Under the pieces are notes generated by a model, which did no database searches, was not told the origin of the DNA, and saw only the letters and a list, made by a program, of their open reading frames with translations. From Gonocerus acuteangulatus (lineage: Eukaryota; Arthropoda; Insecta; Hemiptera; Coreidae): 64,000 nt of DNA. The position numbers were made by a program, and so were the translations under genes. Shown here one piece after another: positions 20,044 through 31,149 of the stretch (the stretch's first letter is position 1; every line of letters begins with the position of its first letter). Location: positions 4,199,702 to 4,263,701 of the forward strand of contig OX328126.1 in assembly GCA_946811695.1 (NCBI GenBank), given 5' to 3'.

Positions 20044-20955
20044 TCCGTCACGCAGGAGCTGCATAACTAAGCACTTTCCTCAAAATTTGGCTAGTGTAGA
20101 TTGCTTTCCAGAATAATTTACTTAAAATATCCTATATAAATAAAATAAAAACATGAATAGTTCTGCTCTTTTACATTTGTAATGACCAACGCCTTTTAAT
20201 TATTAATTTTGTAAATAATTTGCTTCCAGAGTTATGTTTACACATGGTAACTACTACACTACTTAATAAATACAAAAAAACTCATATTATCGTATTTTGA
20301 TCTAACGCAGGAACAGGATACAGTCCCCCTAGTGGTAGAAAGCGCTCCTTGCGGCGGCCTTGCGAACCAACGTCTGGCGGGATATTCTATTGAAATATAT
20401 TACAAAGTAAACTCCCCTTTCCGATTGACCGATTTAGCTCATATTTACAAAACTTCTTTCTCATGATTTACCCACGACGTTTCGTTACAATACAGCAGAA
20501 ATTACGACCGGTATGAGTATATTAGTACTTTAGGTCCAGAGTAAACCCCCCCCCCCTCCAAATAACCCGATTTAGTTTATTTTTACAACCATTTTTCTCT
20601 GTTGATTACCACCACGAAAAACGAGTTTCGTTGAAATTTAACAAAAATTACGGCTGGCAAAATGGTACTGTGGGTCCGGATTAAACCCCCCCCCCTCCTA
20701 ATAAACAGATTTAGTTTATTTTTATAAAGTATTTCTCTCTTTAGATCAACATAACGAATACCGAGTTTCGTTGAAATATAACAAAAACTACGGCTGACAT
20801 GGTCAAATTAGTGTTTTGGGTCCAGGGTAACCCCCCCCCCCCCTCCCGGTGGACCGATTTTGGTGGTTAACGAACTCGTTCAATCGTTTACTAATTGAAC
20901 GGTATAAACCTCGTTTCGTGAAGAAAAAACAAAAACTCTGGCCGCTATCGTGTTA

Positions 20956-21031
<76 letters not shown>

Positions 21032-21152
21032 TTTAACGGGGGTAATTTTCGGTGTCTACTAGATAGGATCAATAAAGATTTGAAGAAATTTTTCAAAAAT
21101 TCCGTCATGAGTACAACCTCAATTGCTAGTTTTCTTCGGAGGAAAGTGCTAA
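20044..21152 (+). mobile_element. Family A element, full length, nested in family B
   Basis: It runs from TCCGTCACGCAGGAGCTGCA to the end GGAGGAAAGTGCTAA. The interior has three to four diverged repeats of about 100-150 bp (GTAAACCCCCC and CGAGTTTCGTTGAAAT), a (CA)n-(TA)n tract and the TTTTCGGTGTCTACTAGATA segment. The 3' hairpin stem is imperfect here (TTTTCTTCGGAGGAAAG). No target-site duplication can be seen at the junctions with the interrupted B copy, as expected for rolling-circle elements. Confidence 0.75.
20956..21028. repeat. (CA)n-(TA)n compound microsatellite in family A
   Basis: About 11 CA units followed by about 25 TA units, at the position where family A always carries TA repeats. 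Confidence 0.95.
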
Positions 21153-21618
21153 AAACCAGCGGTTCCAATTTGTATGTATATTCCTGCCTGTTCGCGCTCT
21201 CATATGATCAAAATTGGTGCGATTTTACTGAAATTTGTTATAAAAATACGTTGTCTAATTTAAAAGGCTCGTTAACTAGCAGAATCCACCTCCAGGAACA
21301 TATCTTTATGGGCGAAATTCGCGCGTGAAAAACCATGCGCCTAGCGCTTTTGGATTGTAAACTTGCAGGTACAATTATGTTAGTGAGAAGAAATGAGCCT
21401 TTACAATTAGTTCGCGATGTTCCTGACAAAGAAAAAGGGATTGGTTTCTTACTTGGAAAAATTAATGGAATCCTATTAATTTTAGCGAGTTGGATAGACT
21501 AGAGTCCCTAAAATTAATATAATTCTATTAATTGCGAGTTGGATTGACTAGGGTTTTGATATCTTCTTGAGCGAGCGGAAACGCATAGTATGTAATGCCT
21601 AAAAAATGGAAAATATCC

Positions 21619-21623
<5 letters not shown>

Positions 21624-21704
<81 letters not shown>
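21624..21704. repeat. (GA)n microsatellite
   Basis: About 40 GA units, almost uninterrupted. Confidence 0.97.
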
Positions 21705-21710
<6 letters not shown>

Positions 21711-22485
21711 ATAAAATATGTTTGTTTACAAATAACGTTGTTTGTTATTCTTCATAACCTGCAAAACAGTCAACTTTAATGCTTAATAACTTATTTCATA
21801 GTTGAGAGAATTGATTTTGATAATATTAACCTCTTTATTAATAAATATTGCGGGCCGTTATTCTAATATGAATTATAACCGTAGATAACGAGTCAAGAAG
21901 TAGTAGGTAACCAGCAAAGAACCTATAAGCCAATCAGTAAGCTTATCAGCGAGTACGAGTAACTGTTATAAATCACTACTGCTACTTGAAAAGTAACTGG
22001 ATGTGGTCTTCGCAAAAAGACCCAAAGATTTTAGTAACAGACATGTAATTTTTTATGATTTTTGTTTATTTTTCTTTATATCTCGAAATCGGTTGGGTAA
22101 TCGTGTTTAGTGGAAGGTCACCATTCGAAAACCTATTCCTTTATTTATGAAACTAGGATTATGAACGGAAACTCGCTAAGATGAAGCAGTTCCTGCGAGT
22201 CTGCCTTACTTTAAAACACGGAAGCCTCTGAACTGGGAGCATATGACACGCGGATCTTTTTCTGACCTTTGCTTGTGACAGGTAGGAGAAGGCAGGTGAC
22301 GCGTCCCGTTTTAGACGGCTATGAATATCCTACATCGGCCCATGGATTCCGTCTCCAACACGCTCCTTTGTGTCCTTTCTTATGGAGAATGTTTACCGTT
22401 AACATACTAGGGATCGTCTTTAGTCACCTCCTTTCTAGTGGGGGGAGGGGGGCATTCTCGGGCGGGATTCATTAACCTTTTTGTA

Positions 22486-22917
22486 AAGTTCCAGGCCCCT
22501 CCCAAAAACAGTTTGCCTATGATAGTTATGATATCATAGTATTGGGCCAAGTTTTAGGCTCTTAATACCTTGTCAAGAACCTAATAATACCCTCTCAATT
22601 ATTTGTGCAATTCAAACTTAGCAAGTTTCGTTAATTTATGGTCCTTTTAACTTACATAGATTTCATACAATCCATCTCGTTCTAAGTCATCAGAGGGTTT
22701 ATAATAATCCTGCATCGTTTCCCTAAGGATAAATGCGATTGTTATTTTGGTCATCATTTAATGAAAACTGGCCAAGGTGGAATTGCACAAATAAGTGAGA
22801 GGGTATTATTAGGTTTTTGACAGGGTATTAAGATCCTAAAACTTGGCCCAATACTATGATATCATAACTTTCATAGGGAAACTGATTTTGGGAGGGGCCT
22901 GGAACTTGGCCATTTTT
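22486..22917. mobile_element. Family G foldback element
   Basis: Arms 22486-22613 and about 22780-22917 are inverted copies: AAGTTCCAGGCCCCTCCCAA against TTGGGAGGGGCCTGGAACTT, with inner GATATCATAGTATTGGGCCA on both sides. The spacer is about 165 bp. No coding frame or clear target-site duplication is seen. Confidence 0.8.
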
Positions 22918-23616
22918 TCAGATTGAGTTTTTTTGTGGAGGATATCAATAATTTTCGTAAGTCGACTTTTGGCTTGAAGAGAAATTATGGGTTTCTGGAG
23001 AAACAACAAGTACAAACGGGCACCCCCACCCCTGGGAACGGATTCAAACATAAATTCTGAGGATTTTTATTTCTCTAATGACACCCTAATGTCTATCATC
23101 CTGCAAAAATTTCAACTCTCTAGCTTTTCGGGAAGTGCCTAATAATTTTGATGAGTGAGTCGTATAAATTGCCATTCTTCATGGCATATATCTCAGAAGT
23201 GCTTCAATGTGGAATTATGAAACTTTCCAATTTTATTCACATCTATTATTATAATACCTGTGTGTAATTTCATAAGTTTATTTTTAACTCTTTCAAAGTT
23301 ATCGGAAGGTAAAAATTGGCTCTAATACTTTTTGTGATTTACTGAACACATTGTGCGCAGGCCGGAATATAACAAAAATTACGGCCAGTAAGAGCAAATT
23401 AGTATTTTGGGACAGGAGTAATCCCACCTTCTTCCCAATGTACCGATTTGTTTTATTTTCTCAACAGCTTTTTCTATTCAGATAATGGAGACCTATTATT
23501 TCAATAATCACAAAAAGTCAGAGGCATACTCACTCATATATTTTGAGGGGTTTGAGGGGGATTAACGGAGATGAGGTTGGGGGTCACACGGTGAGTGGAG
23601 GGGGTGGGAGGTAAAA
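22918..23616. other. Unassigned spacer with weak family A traces
   Basis: No gene is recognised. At 23371-23480 the strings AACAAAAATTACGGCCAGTA and AATGTACCGATTTG recall family A. The rest is unassigned. Confidence 0.35.
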
Positions 23617-23788
23617 CGAATACTTTTTTTTTTTTCTTTTTTTTATTTATTGAATATTTACAATCTGTATACATAAATACAATAAGTAAATCAATATCTC
23701 ATACATAGCTATACACAAGGAAGAATAGAGGGGAGAAGGCAGCCATTGCTGACACCCCCTGAGGAATTATAAATATTTTATTTAAGTG

Positions 23789-24432
23789 TTACAGTTGGTC
23801 CCTAGGCCACTTTCTTTTCAGGCGTCTCGGGGGATTGGAAGGGATCGCATCTGTGGAAAGGGATTGGGCAAGGGGATTGGAAGGGATCGCATCTGTGGAA
23901 AGGGATTGGGCAAGGGGATTGGAAGGGATCGCATCTGTGGAAAGGGATTGTGCAAGGGGATTGGAAGGGATCGCATCTGTGGAAAGGGATTGTGCAAGGG
24001 GATTGGAAGGGATCGCATCTGTGGAAAGGGATTGGGCAAGGGGATTGGGATGAAAGGATAGCTTGGAATGAAAAGTGGAGAAGCGGGTTTTAGCTAATTC
24101 AGCGACAAAGGGAATTTCCAGGTCTCGGTGGATGATATTATTGTTGACGTAGAAGGGAGCATTAAGGATCCGGCGAAGGACTTAGGACTCGAAGGTTTGG
24201 ATTCGGTTTATGTTGGAAGGTTTTGCTGTACCCCATAGTTCAATGCCGTATGTCCAAATCGGTTTAATAATAGTTTTGTAGATTGTTAGTTTGTTTTCAG
24301 TACTGAGTTTTGATTTGGGACCTATTAGTCGTATAAGTAGGCCGTAGGGTCTGTTTAGTTCTTGTCGTTTTGTTTTTGTGTGTGTGTTCCAAGTAAGTCT
24401 CTTGTCGAGGTGGAAGCCTAGGTATCGAACAA
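23789..24432 (-). pseudogene. LINE ORF2 C-terminal remnant containing an in-frame minisatellite
   Basis: Translation starts at RYLGFHLDKRLTW and follows the intact LINE protein through KRQELNR, IIKPIWTYGIELWGTAKP and NAPFYVNN. A stop at 24182-24184 replaces the lysine of the SKVLR motif of the intact copy. The frame otherwise stays open. Near the C-terminus it enters a 14-residue repeat (NPLAQSLSTDAIPS, about five times) and ends with RRLKRKWPRDQL and a stop at 23789-23791. The intact relative has a single PNHAVQSLSQPS at this place. It has no catalytic domain and cannot be functional alone. Confidence 0.88.
23831..24040. repeat. 42-bp minisatellite within LINE ORF2, 5 copies
   Basis: GCATCTGTGGAAAGGGATTG recurs every 42 bp (23847, 23889, 23931, 23973, 24015). 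42 bp is 14 codons, so the array keeps the minus-strand LINE reading frame. The only visible variant is GGGCAAG/GTGCAAG. Confidence 0.95.
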
Positions 24433-24721
24433 CCGAATACTTTTAAAGATGTTTATATATGCCTTATGAAAGACTGCCTCGGAAACGAAGCAAAAACTAG
24501 GTTTTTGGCAAAGGACTTTTTTTCTTTCTTTTTTCATCCTCTATCGATCCCTGATGTTTTCCCGTTTATTTTGGAGACACCCTCTATTTATGAAGATAAT
24601 ATTCAATAATTATAACATTTAAAATACAATTATTAAAAGAATGTACAACAATATCATGAAACAATATATGATTCCTGCGAAATATATCCTTATAAAATCT
24701 ACCACTGTAACAATTATACTT

Positions 24722-24724
<3 letters not shown>

Positions 24725-24780
<56 letters not shown>
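24725..24780. repeat. (TA)n microsatellite at the palindromic element
   Basis: About 28 TA units touch the left terminus of the large inverted-repeat element. A shorter TA tract (26511-26532) touches its right terminus. Confidence 0.96.
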
Positions 24781-24782
<2 letters not shown>

Positions 24783-24785
<3 letters not shown>

Positions 24786-26508
24786 GGTGTCCCGTAAATG
24801 TCTAGTCATATTGAAAGGGGTGATAGAGGACCCTTAGGGGAACAAAAAATGTTCTATGACGATTTCCCGAATTCTCGCCCATAAGGGAGAAAACGTCGTT
24901 TTATTGTTTTTTCGAGACAAACGTACTTTTTAGAAGAATAATCGTTGTAGCTCCGTCCCAGGTGGTACTACTAAAAAGGGTGTGAAACCAATCGAAAGCT
25001 GAGTAAATTTACTATAAGACTAGTTGGGAGTAAACGTAAAAATGAATGAATGTAAGTATTTATATCTTACCAAAAGAAGGCAATTCTAAATTTCCTGATA
25101 TTTTATTGATATTTCTTTCCAGCGTTACTCCTCAATAAGCAGGATCTGAGATTTCCGGGTTTCAGAAAAACTTCCTCATTTAACCAGCTTTCCATTCATG
25201 TACCACAACCCTGTGTTATTGAAGTATTTGAACGATTTAAGAACAAAAGTTTTTAAAAAAACATGGATCTGTGAAAAGAAAATTATATTTTTTTCTTCAA
25301 TTTATTCAAAAAGCTGAAGGGAAATATTTTTTTTATAAATGTTTACATAAATATTAAGTAAATATTTACTTAAAAGAATAAAAAAAATTACTTCCACGGA
25401 TATAAAAAAAAATCTTAAAACAGTAAATAAATAAAATACACATTTATTTTGAATTTATTAATTCAGGTAACTAATTCTGGGTCCAGGAGGCGGCCATTAA
25501 GGAACCCCAACCATACATTAACCTCAAAAATTATTATTTTTACCTAGATCACGCATTTGAACACATTTTTACAGGACTATGTACATATTATTTATGAGGG
25601 ATAGAATTTTTAATTACCACAACAAAAACGCGTGGGCTCAGAATCTCAGTGAGTTTCACAAGCGTAGCCATCAGTATTAATTTAAGGTAAAGCATTTGTT
25701 TTCTAAATATAAGTACCTGTAAAAATGTGTTCAAATGCGTGATATAGGTAAAAATAGTAGTTTTTGAGGTTAATGTATGGTTGGGGTTCCTTAATGGCCG
25801 CCTCCTGGACCCAGTATTAGTTACCTGAATTAATAAATTCAAAATAAATGTGTATTTTATTTATTTACTGTTTTAAGATTTTTTTTTATATCCGTGGAAG
25901 TAATTTTTTTTATTCTTTTAAGTAAATATTTAATTAATATTTATGTAAACATTTATAAAAAAAATATTTCCCTTCAGCTTTTTGAATAAATTGAAGAAAA
26001 AAATATAATTTTCTTTTCACAGATCCATGTTTTTTTAAAAACTTTTGTTCTTAAATCGTTCAAATACTTCAATAACACAGGGTTGTGGTACATGAATGGA
26101 AAGCTGGTTAAATGAGGAAGTTTTTCTGAAACCCGGAAATCTCAGATCCTGCTTATTGAGGAGTAACGCTGGAAAGAAATATCAATAAAATATCAGGAAA
26201 TTTAGAATTGCCTTCTTTTGGTAAGATATACATACTTACATTCATTCATTTTTACGTTTAATCTCAACTAGTCTTATAGTAAATTTACTCAGCTTTCGAT
26301 TGGTTTCACACCCTTTTTAGTAGTACCACCTGGAACGGAGCTACAAGGATTATTCTTCTAAAAAGTACGTTTGTCTCGAAAAAACAATAAAACGACGTTT
26401 TCTCCCTTATGGGCGAGAATTCGGGAAATCGTCATAGAACATTTTTTGTTCCCCTAAGGGTCCTCTATCACCCCTCACAATATGACTAGACATTTACGGG
26501 ACACCCTG
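24783..26508. mobile_element. 1.7-kb inverted-repeat element with CAGGGTGTCCC ends
   Basis: It begins CAGGGTGTCCCGTAAATGTC and ends with its exact inverse, flanked by TA on both sides, which suggests TA target duplication (Tc1/mariner-like). The arms run from each end for about 795 bp (to about 25575 and from about 25715) with only scattered differences. The spacer is about 140 bp. No transposase is encoded. A related terminus occurs at 33841. Confidence 0.9.
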
Positions 26509-26532
26509 TATATATATATATATATATATATA

Positions 26533-26620
26533 CAGTAAGACCTCCATTATCCGGGACTCTATTATCCGGAATTCCAATTAACCGGGGTCTCGATGGGGGA
26601 ATTTTTATTTTTCTTCCTTC
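26533..26620 (+). mobile_element. Possible pogo/Tigger-type terminus
   Basis: After TA comes CAGTAAGACCTCCATTATCC then GGGACTCTATTATCCGGAAT. Repeated ATTATCCGG motifs after CAGT are typical of pogo/Tigger-like DNA transposon ends. I do not see the opposite end. Confidence 0.4.
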
Positions 26621-27047
26621 TTTAAATATTATGTACATACGAACATATTTATTGCATTATGTTCATTTTTATCAACTAAAGCATTTGATTTCATAATTAT
26701 GTATTAAATATTAGTATGTATGTAATGACGATTATGTACGTAAATATGAATTTAAATTAATTACATAATTGTAAACTAACGAATGGAAACAGCGCTGTTT
26801 TCGGAAGAATGTAATGATTCCATATTTCTGGAAGAATCTCAATTTATTTCATATTCTTGGACCTGAAACGTTTTCAGGTCTTTCTATGAATCTCCTACTG
26901 GGCTGTTAGCCTACCAAGGAAATATTTCCTCAGTTGGGCTTTAACTCTTCACTCGAGTACATACCAATGCCGATTTCAGCAGAATTATCTTGTTACAGGC
27001 GAGCAGAACAGATATAAGAAAATAATTATGTATCAAAAAACGACGAA

Positions 27048-27049
<2 letters not shown>

Positions 27050-27112
<63 letters not shown>
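27050..27112. repeat. (TA)n microsatellite beside a palindrome
   Basis: About 30 TA units with one ACATA interruption. Confidence 0.95.
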
Positions 27113-27117
<5 letters not shown>

Positions 27118-27118
27118 A

Positions 27119-27153
27119 AGCTTGTAGCCTTCATCAACACAGATCCTCATATA

Positions 27154-27228
<75 letters not shown>

Positions 27229-27258
27229 GAGGATCTGTTTTGATGAAGGCTACAAGCT
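27119..27258. repeat. 140-bp palindrome centred on (TA)n
   Basis: AGCTTGTAGCCTTCATCAAC then ACAGATCCTCATATA returns inverted at 27226-27258 with one mismatch. The centre is (TA)n at about 27188.5. It has the same architecture as the palindrome at 19248 with unrelated arm sequence. Confidence 0.92.
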
Positions 27259-27569
27259 GAGTGTAGATAGCTGTCCCAAGATGATAAATGCTTAGGTATT
27301 ATTTACGTTTGTGGTTTGTTCTAAACCACTTAATGATAGTAAGGTTAACCTTTTGGTGGATCATCTAATTATATGAGCAAGCTTAATGGCTGTGTTATTA
27401 ATAATATGTAATTGGTAGTCTTGGACTGTTCCGGTTCCAACAAGCTTATCGTCGAAGAGTTTATTTTATTTTTTAGCGTTTCAAAATCTGTCATTTAGCC
27501 TTCTTCAATATAATCTCACTCTTGGTGGAGATCTGGTTTCTGGTCTTGAGTTGCCTGATGTCTGCAAGC

Positions 27570-27595
27570 AAAAAAAAAAAAAAAAAAAAAAAAAA
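27570..27595. repeat. Poly-A run
   Basis: 26 A in a row. No retroelement body is recognised immediately upstream. Confidence 0.9.
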
Positions 27596-27599
27596 TCAA

Positions 27600-28760
27600 T
27601 AGGATACTCCTGTAGTAAAAACGATTCCGAAGTTTTAAGAACTTATTTACCGGATTTGCGTCGCCTTACCGAAAATTACGTTAGAAAATATTTTGTATTT
27701 TAGAAAGTATGCCAAAATCCGAAAACTTTTCATGTATGTTAATAAATTATTTTTTCTAAACTTGTTTGACCCAGACGGAACCTACATATAAATAAATTAT
27801 TTTTTCTAAACTTGTTTGACCCAGACGGAACCTACATATAAATAAATTATTTTTTCTAAACTTGTTTGACCCAGACGGAACCTACATATAAATAAATTAT
27901 TTTTTCTAAACTTGTTTGACCCAGACGGAACCTACATATAAATAAATTATTTTTTCTAAACTTGTTTGACCCAGACGGAACCTACATATAAATAAATTAT
28001 TTTTTCTAAACTTGTTTGACCCAGACGGAACCTACATATAAATAAATTATTTTTTCTAAACTTGTTTGACCCAGACGGAACCTACATATAAATAAATTAT
28101 TTTTTCTAAAGTTGTTTGACCCAGACGGAACCGACATATAAATAAATTATTTTTTCTAAACTTGTTTGACCCAGACGGAACCTACATATAAATAAATTAT
28201 TTTTTCTAAACTTGTTTGACCCAGACGGAACCTACATATAAATAAATTATTTTTTCTAAACTTGTTTGACCCAGACGGAACCTACATATAAATAAATTAT
28301 TTTTTCTAAACTTGTTTGACCCAGACGGAACCGACATATAAATAAATTATTTTTTCTAAACTTGTTTGACCCAGACGGAACCGACATATAAATAAATTAC
28401 ATTAGATGAATGAAATACGTTTTGAACAATTTTCAACTGAATCAATCTGAATAGACAAGCCGAAAATTAGTTGGGAAAAGTAGTTGTATCAACGTTTCTT
28501 GTAAACGGTCACAGACATCGCTTTAAAAATGGTCTCATTCGTTTTCCTGCATTAGAGAACCTTTAAAACGAGTACCTGCAAGGATATTAACTCGAAAACT
28601 TAAGCGTTACGTTTTTTTTTTGCGCGAGTTTTGTTCACAACCCCATGTTCTGGTAGACGGATTCTGCTGGTTAACGAACTTGACCTATTCAAATTAGATG
28701 ATTTGATGATGATTTTTGTACCAAATTTCGTCCAAATCGGATCATTTTTGAGCCTTGTAT
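27600..28760 (+). mobile_element. Family B body (plus orientation) hosting a 50-bp array
   Basis: Left of the array the text AAAACTTTTCATGTATGTTA then ATAAATTATTTTTTCTA matches the B body at 35320-35360. Right of it come TGAACAATTTTCAACTG, AAAATGGTCTCATTCGTTTT, TTTGCGCGAGTTTTG and CCAAATTTCGTCCAAATCGG, all B landmarks in the expected order. Neither end is preserved. Confidence 0.65.
27741..28400. repeat. 50-bp tandem array, 13 copies
   Basis: The unit is AATAAATTATTTTTTCTAAA then CTTGTTTGACCCAGACGGAA and CC(T/G)ACATATA. The copies are almost identical. CCGAC replaces CCTAC in three units, and one unit has AAAGTTG. The first half of the unit is normal family B text. Confidence 0.96.
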
Positions 28761-29446
28761 ATATGTTGTTATATTGATGGGCACCATTCCTATCGTTTAT
28801 TTTTTTGTTTTGTCAAGTTCAAAATAGTCTACTGACTTTTGTTTTATTTGAAAAAATAAATAAAATGTAAAAGAAAAAAAATGGTGTTTCCGTAATGAAG
28901 ATATTATTGAAGAATATTTTCACCACTAAAAAAGAACAGACTGCAAATGAAACGCCTTCCGAATTAAGAAAGAAAAACCAATAACTGGTGGAATAGCATG
29001 CTGTGTTGCCAGCAACATATACTAAACCCATAATGATTACATTCTAAATTCAACCACGAACCATACACTGTCAACACTGACGTCGGCCAATCAACACAAC
29101 CTCTTAATCCTTAAACTTTTGAAGTTTTATTAATATGATTTATAAGAAGTCCTTGTAGAAAGGTGAGCCAGCGAAGGAGATAGGCGATCTGCAGAAACAT
29201 CTGTCAGGAACAGCTGGCCGGCAGAGAGGAATCTAAGAAGCTAACAGCTGCTTCGTATTCATATAGCCAATTCATACTCATTAGTAGGCTGGTGGTGGTC
29301 TGGATCTGAATATATATCCTAAAACTAAGGGGAGAATCTGGTATTAAAACGGGATTTGGGGGTCGAGTCTTTATTGTGGGCTGTTTTACTAAACTACTGT
29401 GGGAGTTTTTGGTGCGTTTGCTAATCCACGAAACGCCTCATCTTCC
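28761..29446. other. Unassigned spacer
   Basis: No gene or recognised repeat. A 70-residue minus frame at 28819-29031 is hydrophobic but has no recognisable domain. Confidence 0.35.
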
Positions 29447-29674
29447 TCCTCGAGGCATGGGCGTATATAGGAAATAATTTTGGAGGGGGCTGGCAAAATT
29501 TCGGGGGGGGGGCTGAGACCATTTCCGGTGTACTGAGACCATTACACCCAAAATAGAATATTTTTTATGAACTAAATGATCTTATTATATTTATTTTTGA
29601 GGGTTTTATAAAAATCAAAATTTCGGGGGCTGCAGCCCCCTCAGCCCCCCTTATATACGCCCATGCCTCGAGGA
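29447..29674. mobile_element. Family C element, copy 3, best terminal repeats
   Basis: The left end TCCTCGAGGCATGGGCGTAT and right end ATACGCCCATGCCTCGAGGA are exact inverses. CCTCGAGG may be a palindromic target or part of the repeat. The interior has two G-tracts and the TTTCGGGGGCTGCAGCCCCC end segment. Confidence 0.85.
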
Positions 29675-29756
29675 ATCACGACTGAGATGTCGTCCTTATG
29701 ACGCAATCAGAAGATGCCGATGGGAAACGATGACGTTTCAGATGCCCCCTCGGAAA

Positions 29757-30060
29757 AAGATCAGTCCCTTAACAGGCCAGGAGGGTCCAGGGGGGTTGAT
29801 ACTGAAGAGCTATCTGATTATTTACCATACGGCACACTAGGGAGATAGTGTTGTCAGTACTGTGCTCCAGCCGACTGAGTTTCCCCTTTGCAGGCGCACA
29901 TTAATAAATGAATTAAAGACTGGATGGTCCGAAGGCCAGTCGGGACCCCAAAACCAACTAACGAACGAAGACACCAAAGATAAAATCTTTGGCGCGCTCA
30001 ATCTTTGTACTCAGGTCTTCCTTACTCTCCTGCTCAGCCACTGAGCTAACCTCGCCCCCA
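29757..30060 (-). mobile_element. tRNA-Ile-like SINE (SINE-2), diverged copy
   Basis: The minus-strand head is GGGGGCGAGGTTAGCTCAGT plus GGC. The B-box region is degenerate (GAGTACAAAGATT), and the body has a deletion near the middle. It ends GGACTGATC without a clear A-tail. Confidence 0.78.
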
Positions 30061-30179
30061 TTTAGACAACAAAGGTGCCGAATATACCGGGTGTTCAAAA
30101 TTGTGTCTGTTTGCGAGAACATAGAAATGTATATTGATATTTGTCTGTTCGTTCTCTAGCAGGCTTAAAAATGTTTCGA

Positions 30180-30333
30180 TTTTGATGAAATTTGGTACAA
30201 AAATACTTCGACTTATTTCAAAGGTCAAGTTCTTCAACCACCAGAATCCCTCCTAACGGAAGTGCTAATGCAGATTATGGCCTTTAACCACCAGAATCCC
30301 TCCTAACGGAAGTGCTAATGCAGATTAAAGCCT
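30180..30333. repeat. Family B fragment with a 50-bp tandem duplication
   Basis: TGATGAAATTTGGTACAAAA is a B motif. Next, ACCACCAGAATCCCTCCTAA occurs at 30236 and again 50 bp later, differing at a single site (ATTATGG/ATTAAAG). Confidence 0.75.
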
Positions 30334-30410
30334 TTAAAACAGAAAACAAGACTTCTTAGCTACTGCAAAATATGTCATTAAAACATTGCAAAAAACACAG
30401 TTTTATATAT

Positions 30411-30623
30411 GAAGGGGTTGGGCAAAATAGTGCCAAGTAGCATTTTTAACAAAACTTAACTGTAGCTGCTAATAATGCTACTAAGGTATGACTACAAGCT
30501 CTGTATGCTACTTAATCTTGTTGTCCCTAACCATTTCAACTGATAGTCCCAATAATATCCAACACTTAGCAGCTACATTTAAGTTTTATTAAAATGTTGC
30601 TAATATTTTGCCCCGACCCCTTC
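30411..30623. mobile_element. Family E MITE, copy 2
   Basis: 213 bp with ends GAAGGGGTTGGGCAAAATAG and the inverse ATTTTGCCCCGACCCCTTC. ATAT flanks both sides. The internal AAAACTTAACTGTAGCTGCT and GACTACAAGCTCTGTATGCT match copy 1. Confidence 0.8.
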
Positions 30624-31149
30624 ATATATAATATGTGTAAGCCCTCAACACCGCACAAGAAAGAAGAATGTTATGGAAATACCCTTAAACACGCAGTTTC
30701 GGAGTTTTTTGACAATGTAGTGTTTATTTAAAAGGAGATAATAGCTGTTTCAGACAAAGAATATAATATATTTAATTGCATAATGAGGAAATAATTGGAA
30801 GCAGACTAGTCATTCGTTTGTGAAGATAGTTTTCAATATTACGACATGTTTTCAGGAAATCCTAGCCATATCTCATTAATATTTGCTGAAGTAATAACCA
30901 TGAAATATTCTACTTCATGTGTTCAATAGTATTAATTATAAACTTGTTGTACAATCGTTGGATGAAATCATCTTCTTGGTGTTAACTGGATAAATGTAAA
31001 TTACCTGATGTCATATTTTCCAAGGATTTTTTTTTTGTGTGATCATTCATCTTAATCAGCGGGTCTGAAGAGTTTACAAATCTTTATTTATTTATTAATA
31101 AATAGGACTTTATCTGATGAATCGGATGAATGGACTTGCAATGGAGTGA
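30624..31149. other. Unassigned AT-rich spacer
   Basis: No gene or recognised element. Confidence 0.3.

Larger units (their letters stand above)
19925..22204 (-). mobile_element. Family B element split by a family A insertion
   Basis: The 3' hairpin GGTTCCTCCCTCCCTCAATA/GGGAGGAACC and conserved head run from 19925 to about 20038. The text resumes at about 21153 with GGTTCCAATTTGTATG, where an intact copy would continue (compare 7540-7570 and 47420-47450). The body carries ATTTTACTGAAATTTGTTAT, a (GA)n tract and TATATCTCGAAATCGGTTGG. It ends at the inverted 5' terminus GCAGTTCCTGCGAGTCTGCC. Confidence 0.7.
23628..24433 (-). mobile_element. 5'-truncated Jockey-like LINE with 11-bp target-site duplication
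   Basis: CGAATACTTTT at 23617-23627 is repeated at 24434-24444. Between them, on the minus strand, lie the last part of ORF2, a 3' UTR of about 150 bp and an A-rich tail (T-rich on plus, up to about 23650). The flanking duplication and 5' truncation are hallmarks of target-primed reverse transcription. The protein is related to, but distinct from, the LINE at 167-2875. Confidence 0.9.
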
